DNA of 5,103 bases from Spirochaetales bacterium (GTDB taxonomy: Bacteria; Spirochaetota; Spirochaetia; Sphaerochaetales; Sphaerochaetaceae): positions 1 to 5,103 of the forward strand of contig JAGCUM010000112.1 in NCBI GenBank assembly GCA_017962865.1, read 5' to 3'. This document shows, one piece after another, positions 1 to 5,103 of this stretch. The notes below the pieces were generated by a model. It worked only from the letters and a program-made list of their open reading frames with translations, was not told the origin of the DNA and did no database searches. The position numbers were made by a program, and so were the translations under genes. How positions within the stretch are numbered: the stretch's first letter is position 1; the number at the start of each line of letters is the position of its first letter.

Positions 1-1
1 T

Positions 2-1132
2 ACAGGTATTACGACCCATCCTGAATTCTGGCTCGGTATGTTCCCGTCCAGCGTACGCTGTTTCATGGGCATAAACGGTCTCGAGCTCATACCCGGCAGG
101 ATCACCGAAGCCGGAATGGAGATTGCCACCGGAACGATAGCCCGAACAATCTCCCAGGACCCGGTTACCGGTGCCATCATCAACGACAGCTCTTCATCTG
201 AGCTCAAGAACAACAGATACTACGACGTCACGTATGCAGCCTGGAAGATAGGTCTTGCACAGGGCCTGGGATGGTCCGATGCCTCTGATTACGACCTTCT
301 GACTTTGAGATTCACCATCGACGGGCAATGGGAAGTTGCCCTGGACCCCCTTATGCAGATTACCAGGACCGGTTATCCGTTCAGGAATATCCCGGCTTAC
401 AGCACTGCTGTCGCAGGACAGGTTCTGTCCGGAACCCCTGATCTTTCAGGCAACAGGCAGCTGCTGAGTACAAGCTTCGACCTTTACGGCAAAATCTCCG
501 ACCAGTTCTTCAAGGTCGGAATCCTGGACGGTCTCTCCATGGAGTTCAAGGTCGTGTGGGCTCCGTCCTTCATGACATTCTCAAAGGGATACGGTGGCTT
601 TGCGGACTACTGGAAGGTCTGGACCTACACGGAGTATTCCAAGATGATCCACACCAAGACCATGGCCGACGGTACCAACAAATGGTCGTTGGGTATATCG
701 GACTCCTTCGAAATGCGTATCCTCGGCGGCAAACAGGTTCCCGAATACGCCAAGACCCTGAAGTCCCCCACATGGTGGTACGAGCCTGAAAACATGACGT
801 TCTTGGCAAAGAATACGCTGAGGCTCAACTACTACGGACAGCAGTTCTTCGGAAACTGCATTCCGTACATCTACCTGTTCCTGGATATGAACTACTCGGG
901 AGGAAAGCTGAACAACAGCGTCGCAGAATATGTGGCATCGGTCTGGGAAGGAAGCGTGGGGCTGCATATCGAGCTTCAGATGTTCGGGACGCTCCATATC
1001 TACTATGAAATCGGGCGTCTTTTCATGTATACTGGTGAAGATTTAGCTTATAAGCCGGGAATGAGGGCATCGCAGTCACTGCGGATTACCTTCTCCCTTC
1101 CGTACAGGGAAGGTGCCGACTGGTCCAAATAA
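2..1132 (+). CDS. Putative outer-membrane beta-barrel protein, paralog 1 (5' end outside window)
   Basis: The frame is open from base 2, before the first ATG at 38, so the gene starts upstream and 38 is not the real start. The first visible residues (TGITTHPEFWLGMFP) align without gaps to residues 28-42 of the next gene (TELDQHPEILAGFLP). About 27 residues, including a signal peptide, are therefore missing and the full protein would be about 403 aa. The 376 visible residues are rich in alternating aromatic/polar stretches (e.g. SMEFKVVWAPSFM, TLHIYYEIGRLFMY), as in outer-membrane beta-strands. Shared blocks with paralog 2 include a QDPxTG motif (QDPVTGAII), an FKVVWAPSF strand, a KQVPEYA turn and a YLFLDM strand near the C-terminus. 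The protein ends in ADWSK, about eight residues past the last strand, and so lacks the terminal aromatic residue. I do not recognise a named family. Transport or structural roles are possible; surface location is inferred. Confidence 0.8.
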   Translation, partial: TGITTHPEFWLGMFPSSVRCFMGINGLELIPGRITEAGMEIATGTIARTISQDPVTGAIINDSSSSELKNNRYYDVTYAAWKIGLAQGLGWSDASDYDLLTLRFTIDGQWEVALDPLMQITRTGYPFRNIPAYSTAVAGQVLSGTPDLSGNRQLLSTSFDLYGKISDQFFKVGILDGLSMEFKVVWAPSFMTFSKGYGGFADYWKVWTYTEYSKMIHTKTMADGTNKWSLGISDSFEMRILGGKQVPEYAKTLKSPTWWYEPENMTFLAKNTLRLNYYGQQFFGNCIPYIYLFLDMNYSGGKLNNSVAEYVASVWEGSVGLHIELQMFGTLHIYYEIGRLFMYTGEDLAYKPGMRASQSLRITFSLPYREGADWSK

Positions 1133-1159
1133 AGGGAAAACAAAAAGGGGAAAGCGACT

Positions 1160-2023
1160 ATGAAGAAAGCTTTGACAATCATTCTTGTACTTGCACTGGC
1201 ACTGTGCAGCGTCTTTGCAGGAGACTTCAAGTTCCTGTTTACGGAACTCGACCAGCATCCTGAGATCCTTGCAGGCTTTCTGCCGACCCTGACTGCAATC
1301 GGTGTCGGTTACAACGGTCTGGATCTGATTGACGGAAACCTGACCCAGCTTCAGTTCACGATCGGCGGCGGTTATACCCAGAGGGTTCTCTTCCAGGATC
1401 CGCTTACGGGTGAGCCCCTGATTACCGATCAGCTTCTTTACGATGACATCCAGCTCCGTTGGAACCTCAAGTTCCTCCAGGGCTTCGGTCAGTCCCCGGT
1501 GGAAGGCCTCGACCTCGTGACGACTTATGTCGGATACGAAGGACGCTATGAGAAGGGTGTCGATTCCATGAAGCTCGGAGAACCCCGTCTGCGCGGTTAT
1601 GCCACCGTCGATGCAACCGGTACCATCGGAACATCCACGGGCCCGACTCCGATTCCGTCGATGGACGACTGGTTCGGACCGACAAAGGCCGGCAACTCGA
1701 TCTATCCGGATCTTGCGGATGATTACACAGCATTCATGCACAACTTCTACATCGGTGCCAAGCTGAACCTCATGGACGACAAGATGGTCTCCAACGAGGG
1801 TGCCCTGGCGGAAATCAAGCTTCAGTTTGCACCGGGCTTTCTGAACAAGAAGGCAAGCTACTACACCATCACATTGAACGGAGTTGCCGGTACCACACTG
1901 CTCGAGGTCGCCAACAAGAAGGGCATGAACCTCTTCTCGATCGTCCTAATCGACAGGGTTAATGCCACCTGGACAGACGGTTCCAAGGTTCCCGTCTACG
2001 CTTCAAGGCCTGTTTCCCTCTGA
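1160..2023 (+). CDS. 5' fragment of paralog 2 as actually translatable (287 aa)
   Basis: This is the part of the interrupted gene that would be made without readthrough: signal peptide, then the N-terminal two thirds of the predicted barrel, ending in ASRPVSL. Without the last four or so strands and the C-terminal Phe signal, the product would probably not assemble in the outer membrane. It is listed separately because an automatic gene caller would report it as a complete gene. An alternative reading of residue 16 as a lipobox cysteine (LALC) is unlikely because Leu at -1 is disfavoured, so signal peptidase I cleavage after Ala20 is preferred. Confidence 0.55.
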   Translation: MKKALTIILVLALALCSVFAGDFKFLFTELDQHPEILAGFLPTLTAIGVGYNGLDLIDGNLTQLQFTIGGGYTQRVLFQDPLTGEPLITDQLLYDDIQLRWNLKFLQGFGQSPVEGLDLVTTYVGYEGRYEKGVDSMKLGEPRLRGYATVDATGTIGTSTGPTPIPSMDDWFGPTKAGNSIYPDLADDYTAFMHNFYIGAKLNLMDDKMVSNEGALAEIKLQFAPGFLNKKASYYTITLNGVAGTTLLEVANKKGMNLFSIVLIDRVNATWTDGSKVPVYASRPVSL

Positions 2024-2383
2024 CGCAAGGTTCGTGGCATAGATACGAACAGTTACAACACAAATTTCAGTGTTGTTAACAATCTGGACCTTCGTTTGGC
2101 AGGACCCGAGTTCCTGATGGCAGGAGTTTTCCCGAGGTTGAACATCTTCTTCGACATGGGATGGCATGCCGGGAACTACCTCAACACGAACCACTCCGCA
2201 GCCGACATGGCAGAGAAGTACAACCTCAAGAGATTCCTCTGCACCACCGGTTTCCAGCTTGAGATGTGCTTCTTCGATTTCATCGATCTGGGCTTCCAGC
2301 TCTCGTATCTGATCAACGGCGAGAATCTGAAGAACCCGCAGAGCAAGTTCATCACCGGAGCCACCTTCTTCCTCGATTTCTGA
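2024..2383 (+). other. 3' fragment of paralog 2 (C-terminal barrel strands, no start of its own)
   Basis: This 119-codon in-frame continuation after the TGA carries the last predicted strands (NNLDLRLAGPEF, LNIFFDMGWHAG, FDFIDLGFQLSYL, FITGATFFLDF). The only nearby starts are TTG 2096 and ATG 2117. Both lie inside a conserved strand and lack a signal peptide, so independent export is implausible. The fragment is best read as the tail of the upstream gene. The first six codons after the TGA (RKVRGI) are the least certain part. Reading bases 2022-2039 one frame over gives DARFVA, which would also fit a surface loop if two compensating indels are present. Confidence 0.7.
2030..2050 (+). other. 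Perfect 6-bp hairpin just after the in-frame TGA
   Basis: GTTCGT (2030-2035) and ACGAAC (2045-2050) are exact reverse complements around a 9-base loop, starting six bases after the TGA ends. Two more A-T pairs (2027-2028 with 2053-2054) could stack below a small bulge. There is no T-run, so it is not an intrinsic terminator. It might slow ribosomes and raise readthrough, might be a site of template-slip errors, or might be chance; stems of this size are expected several times in 5 kb. Confidence 0.4.
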
Positions 2384-2398
2384 TTCAGGGAGCAGGTC

Positions 2399-3625
2399 AT
2401 GTTCAAAAAAGAGATACTGGAAAGGTTTTTGAGATATGTCGTCGTGGATACCCAGAGCATCGAGCCTCTGGCAGAGAAGAAGCATCCGTCATTCGAGGGC
2501 GAATGGGATCTGCTCCGTCTGCTGGAGAAAGAGCTCCGTGAGCTTGGGCTTACCGATGTGAATCTGGATGAATATGGCTATCTCCTTGCGAGGGTCCCTG
2601 CGACTGCTGAGGGCCTTCCGTGTGTCGCCTTCAGCGCACATGTCGATACCGCAGATGATGTGGCAGGCAACGGCGTAAAGCCGGTTGTGAACGACTACGA
2701 GGGCGGAGATCTTGTCCTGAAGAGCGGCCTGGTCATTGCCGCAGATTCCAATCCCGAGCTCAAGAAGTATGTCGGATCCAAGATAATCACCTCTGAGGGC
2801 GATACCCTTCTGGGGTGTGACGACAAGGGCGGAGTTGCGGAGATAATGACTGCAGTCTCATATCTGATAGCCCATCCTGAAATCAGACACGGTGAAATCG
2901 AAATCCTGTTCTCCCCTGACGAGGAGACCGGTTTCGGAATGGATTTCTTCGATGCCAAGCGTCTGCACGCATCTGCCTTCTACACCGTTGACGGCGGTGA
3001 GCGCTACAGCGTGGAGCTTGAGTGCTTCAATGCTGCAACCGTCAAGGTCCACTTCAAGGGTGTTGCATACCATCTGGGTGCAGCCCGCGGCAGAATGGTC
3101 AATGCCCTGACGATGGCAGCTTCCTTCATAAATGCACTTCCCCAGGCCGAAAGCCCGGAGGCAACCGACGGCAGGTACGGCTACTACTGTGCGCAGACTG
3201 CAAGCGGAAACGCTACCGATTTCGATGTTACTCTGTATCTTCGCGATTTCGATTATGACAACCTTCTCAGAAGAATCGATGTTTTGAAGAAGCTGGGCGA
3301 GGCAATCGAAGCCCTGTACATAGGCGGTAAGGTCAGCGTCGTCGAGAAGATCAGTTACCTGAACATGGGAGAGGCCGCAAAGAAGAGCCCCAAGGCAGTC
3401 GAGGCCATCTTCAAGGCAGGAGAGATCCTGGGCCAGCCGCTCAAGCAGCAGATAATCCGCGGCGGTACCGATGGCTCGAGGATTGCCGAGAAGGCGGGTA
3501 TACCCTGTCCGAACCTCTATACCGGCGGACACAACTACCACAGCCTGTCCGAGTGGGCTGCTCTGGATGCAATGAACGACAGCACGGCACTTATCGTGGA
3601 GATCATAAAGCAGTGGGCAAACTGA
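2399..3625 (+). CDS. pepT: Peptidase T (tripeptide aminopeptidase, M20 family)
   Basis: A zinc-dependent cytosolic enzyme that removes the N-terminal residue from tripeptides. At 408 aa it matches the Escherichia coli enzyme in length, and it aligns along its whole length. The opening LERFLRYVVVDTQS matches the family's LERFLNYVSLDTQS. Zinc and catalytic residues expected from the family are all present: His81 and Asp83 (AHVDT), Asp141 (GCDDKGG), the general base pair Glu175-Glu176 (SPDEETG), Asp198 (TVDGG) and His381 (HNYHS). The C-terminal IRGGTDGS and PCPNLYTGG motifs are intact. His225 in the lid domain is kept, but the usual HPG is HLG. The start is ATG 2399, with AGGGAG at 2387-2392 six bases upstream. 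It begins 15 nt after the barrel gene, and its 3' end overlaps the next gene by 13 nt. No signal peptide. The family assignment is firm. Confidence 0.96.
   Translation: MFKKEILERFLRYVVVDTQSIEPLAEKKHPSFEGEWDLLRLLEKELRELGLTDVNLDEYGYLLARVPATAEGLPCVAFSAHVDTADDVAGNGVKPVVNDYEGGDLVLKSGLVIAADSNPELKKYVGSKIITSEGDTLLGCDDKGGVAEIMTAVSYLIAHPEIRHGEIEILFSPDEETGFGMDFFDAKRLHASAFYTVDGGERYSVELECFNAATVKVHFKGVAYHLGAARGRMVNALTMAASFINALPQAESPEATDGRYGYYCAQTASGNATDFDVTLYLRDFDYDNLLRRIDVLKKLGEAIEALYIGGKVSVVEKISYLNMGEAAKKSPKAVEAIFKAGEILGQPLKQQIIRGGTDGSRIAEKAGIPCPNLYTGGHNYHSLSEWAALDAMNDSTALIVEIIKQWAN
3598..3601 (+). promoter_or_regulatory. Ribosome binding site for the GTG start at 3613, inside pepT
   Basis: GGAG lies 11 bases before GTG 3613 and supports that start over ATG 3553. 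The spacing is a little long. The matching GGAG at 4273-4276, ten bases before ATG 4287, serves the following lipoprotein gene. Both sites lie inside the preceding coding region, which suggests translational coupling. Confidence 0.5.
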
Positions 3626-4287
3626 AGAAGCTTTCTGTTTCGGTTCTTCTTCTCTTTGTTCTTATTGCAGGAGCTTTCTCCGCATCGATTACCTATGTGT
3701 ACGGCAACAGCATTTCATCCGTTGACGTGCAGGGTGATTACAAGGTGAGTCAGATCTTCACCGACAGCAGTTCGAATGTGCTTGTCCTCAGGAGGTTCTA
3801 TCAGAAGGATGATGGCCCGGTCGCGGTCTTCGACAAGCTGATTTCAAGGGCTCCTTACAAACGTGACGATGTCCTGTCTTCGCGGGGTGCGCTGAATTCT
3901 TTCGGTGTAATCGGTGGATTGAGCCATTCCTTGGCATGGTGGAGCATGACAACTCCGCTTTATCCCTTGGCTCCGGTGGTCATGGCGGGCGCCAGTTACG
4001 GCTCTGATTCCGGAGTCGGAGTCCTTGTGCTGGCAGGAGCAAAAGTCAATGTTCCGATAGCCAGACTCTGGGATTCACAGAACACACTCATCGTCAACGG
4101 AAAGCTATCGGGATGGGGTGCTGCGGGTGCTTCCATATCTTCTACAGTAACGTTTGCCTGCAGTTTTGGTTTTTCCTACAGACACAATCTCGGATCCTTC
4201 TTCTGGGAACTCGGAGCCTCATGGCTGTGGGTCCTGGACAGAACTAAGATTCTGTCTCCATATCTCGGTCTTGGAGTTGACTTCTGA
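3613..4287 (+). CDS. Small exported protein, probable outer-membrane beta-barrel
   Basis: I do not recognise a named family. With GTG 3613 as start the protein is 224 aa and opens with a textbook signal peptide: KLKK, a hydrophobic core at residues 9-20, and cleavage after AFSA (Ala24) before SITYVYG. The longer reading from ATG 3553 would overlap pepT by 73 nt and put 20 polar residues before the signal peptide, so it is rejected. The mature part begins with a polar, strand-forming region (residues 25-90). From about residue 98 it becomes glycine- and aromatic-rich with repeated short strands (FGVIGGLSHSLAWW, VGVLVLAGAKVNV, FACSFGFSYRHN, FWELGASWLWVL). It ends in YLGLGVDF, whose terminal Phe fits recognition by the BAM outer-membrane assembly machinery. 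It overlaps the pepT end by 13 nt and the next gene by one base. A small porin-like or adhesin role is possible but unproven. Confidence 0.8.
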   Translation: MGKLKKLSVSVLLLFVLIAGAFSASITYVYGNSISSVDVQGDYKVSQIFTDSSSNVLVLRRFYQKDDGPVAVFDKLISRAPYKRDDVLSSRGALNSFGVIGGLSHSLAWWSMTTPLYPLAPVVMAGASYGSDSGVGVLVLAGAKVNVPIARLWDSQNTLIVNGKLSGWGAAGASISSTVTFACSFGFSYRHNLGSFFWELGASWLWVLDRTKILSPYLGLGVDF

Positions 4288-5103
4288 TGGTCAGGCGCCT
4301 TTTTCTTTTTTCCTTTGTCCTCATCATCCTGCTGGCCCTGTGTTCCTGCAGTACGTTCAGCGCCATCATCAAGTCAAACATGACGGGCCTTCCGTCGTGG
4401 TACTACAATAAGGACATCGGAGTGGGAAGGGGAAACACCGGAATAGTTGGAGAAGGTACGGCCTCTTCCCAGAGACAGGCCGAGCTTTTTGCCTACTCCG
4501 ATGTCATAGCCAAGTTGTCCGCACTCGTCGGTTATGAGCTGGGACAGGAAGAATACAGAGAGCTCAGTGTACTGGGTACACTTTCGGACTACAATCTCAC
4601 GGTTGCGGATACATTCCTCTTGATAGGTCAGGACGGCAGCTACAGCTTCTATGTCCAGGCTGCAATCAACAGGGAGCTTCTTGACCGCATCACAAGCGAA
4701 GAGAACAAGAAGAAAGCCCAGATAGTAGACGAAGTGGAAGCTCTGGTCCTTCAGGGAGACGAGTATGTGAAGATCGGTCAGGAGACCAAGGCTGCCCAAA
4801 ACTACATGAAGGCCATGGCCCTGGGGTACGGTCTGGATTACATAGACAGGGAGTACTCCTTCGATGAGTTACTGGAAGTAGTAACAGATTTGCTTGACTC
4901 ACTATCCCTTTCCTTTGTTTCCACGCGTCCGGATTACGGTACATGTACAATTGCCCTTCAGCGGAAGGGAACATTCGTTTCATCGGCAGTCAGCTCTGCC
5001 GAGGTCCTTGCGACATACACTGCGGTGGACACCAGGGATGTTTCATACCAGGACACCTTCGTCTATGTTACGGATTCGGAAGGACATCTGGCATTCAACC
5101 CGA
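4287..5103 (+). CDS. LPP20-like lipoprotein with TPR-like segment (3' end outside window)
   Basis: The ATG at 4287 shares its A with the stop of the preceding gene (TGATG) and has GGAG at 4273-4276. The frame is open to the window end, giving 272 codons of an incomplete protein. Residues 1-21 form a lipoprotein signal: MVRR, a hydrophobic core and LCSC, with Cys21 as the likely lipidated residue. After a short linker, PSWYYN (36-41), GEGTA (56-60) and the Ala-rich helix SQRQAELFAYSDVIAKLSAL (61-80) resemble the N-terminal domain of LPP20/FlgT-type envelope proteins. Residues about 147-183 fit one TPR repeat (EALVLQGDEY, then KAAQNYMKAMALGYG). The part after about residue 205 looks beta-rich, perhaps an Ig-like domain, and continues outside. 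Anchoring in the periplasmic leaflet or surface is inferred. LPP20 similarity is by motif only and the function is unknown; a role in assembling or scaffolding neighbouring envelope proteins is a guess. Confidence 0.78.
   Translation, partial: MVRRLFLFSFVLIILLALCSCSTFSAIIKSNMTGLPSWYYNKDIGVGRGNTGIVGEGTASSQRQAELFAYSDVIAKLSALVGYELGQEEYRELSVLGTLSDYNLTVADTFLLIGQDGSYSFYVQAAINRELLDRITSEENKKKAQIVDEVEALVLQGDEYVKIGQETKAAQNYMKAMALGYGLDYIDREYSFDELLEVVTDLLDSLSLSFVSTRPDYGTCTIALQRKGTFVSSAVSSAEVLATYTAVDTRDVSYQDTFVYVTDSEGHLAFNP

Larger units (their letters stand above)
1160..2383 (+). pseudogene. Outer-membrane beta-barrel-like protein, paralog 2, interrupted by in-frame TGA
   Basis: This is one gene of 407 codons with a stop at codon 288 (2021-2023); the same frame then runs on to a TGA at 2381-2383. 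Homology to paralog 1 continues on both sides of the stop: before it QDPLTGEPL, EIKLQFAPGF and KVPVYA match QDPVTGAII, EFKVVWAPSF and QVPEYA; after it NNLDLRL and LNIFFDM match KNTLRLN and IYLFLDM. The start is ATG 1160, with AGGGG at 1146-1150 nine bases upstream. Residues 1-20 form a Sec signal peptide (MKK, hydrophobic core, cleavage after VFA before GDF). The C-terminus ATFFLDF carries the terminal Phe typical of BAM-assembled barrels. Either it is a true pseudogene, or the TGA is a sequencing/assembly error, or the stop is read through. The loop between KVPVYA and NNLDLRL is about four residues longer than in paralog 1. Family unnamed. Confidence 0.75.

Noticed and set aside
1096..1113. 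Hairpin CCTTCC-gtacag-GGAAGG near the end of paralog 1 as a terminator
   Set aside because: The stem is inside the coding region, only 6 bp, and not followed by a T-run; the downstream A/G-rich stretch is the ribosome binding site region of the next gene.
1076..1741. Long minus-strand open frame opposite paralog 2
   Set aside because: It overlaps a gene with signal peptide, ribosome binding site and a paralog; the reverse frame has no recognisable domain and is Cys/Arg-rich, as antisense shadows are.
2022..2060. Selenocysteine insertion at the in-frame TGA
   Set aside because: No cysteine or redox motif is present at the matching place in the paralog, the protein type is not a known selenoprotein, and the hairpin loop is closer to the TGA than usual for bacterial SECIS elements.
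2858..3541. Minus-strand open frame opposite pepT
   Set aside because: It is a shadow of a firmly identified gene with all catalytic motifs on the plus strand.
3553..3612. Upstream ATG extension of the small exported protein
   Set aside because: It lies wholly within pepT and would place 20 polar residues before a complete signal peptide; GTG 3613 gives a normal one.
4293..4311. AGGCGCCT followed by T5-C-T6 as an intrinsic terminator
   Set aside because: The palindrome has no loop and cannot form a real stem, and the T-rich stretch encodes the Leu/Phe core of the lipoprotein signal peptide.
4300..4311. T5 and T6 runs in the signal peptide as a phase-variation tract
   Set aside because: The runs are short and interrupted, and are explained by Phe/Leu codons; longer uniform tracts are normally needed.

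Overview
The window looks like a protein-coding, all-plus-strand envelope locus from a Gram-negative (diderm) bacterium. Two proteins end in a terminal aromatic residue as outer-membrane beta-barrels do, three open with Sec-type or lipoprotein signal peptides, and the style of the proteins fits a spirochaete, possibly Sphaerochaeta-like. That lineage guess is inference from protein character only; no marker gene is present. Base composition looks moderately GC-rich by eye and uniform, with no sign of a mobile element, RNA gene or CRISPR array.

Layout: (1) bases 2-1132 hold the 3' part of a gene for a beta-strand-rich, probably outer-membrane protein whose N-terminus lies upstream of the window. 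(2) Bases 1160-2383 hold its tandem paralog, preceded by a good ribosome binding site and carrying a signal peptide, but interrupted by an in-frame TGA at 2021-2023. The same frame continues cleanly to a natural end at 2383. The full reading (407 codons) matches the inferred full length of paralog 1 (about 403), so this is one gene with a lesion or a sequence error, or, less likely, a readthrough site. (3) Bases 2399-3625 encode a full-length peptidase T (408 aa) with all metal and catalytic residues. (4) Bases 3613-4287, starting at GTG inside the end of pepT, encode a small exported, glycine/aromatic-rich protein ending in Asp-Phe, probably a small beta-barrel. (5) Bases 4287-5103 encode the start of a lipoprotein resembling the LPP20 family with a TPR-like segment; it runs off the window.

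Gene spacing is tight: 27 nt, 15 nt, a 13-nt overlap and a 1-nt TGATG overlap. No terminator or promoter is visible between genes, so the five genes look like one operon with translational coupling at its 3' half. Apart from cytosolic PepT, the locus is devoted to the cell envelope. A possible shared theme is peptide uptake or surface-protein turnover with intracellular tripeptide cleavage, but the sequence does not prove a functional link. The most interesting point is the interrupted paralog: a TGA followed by C, with a perfect 6-bp hairpin starting 7 nt downstream.
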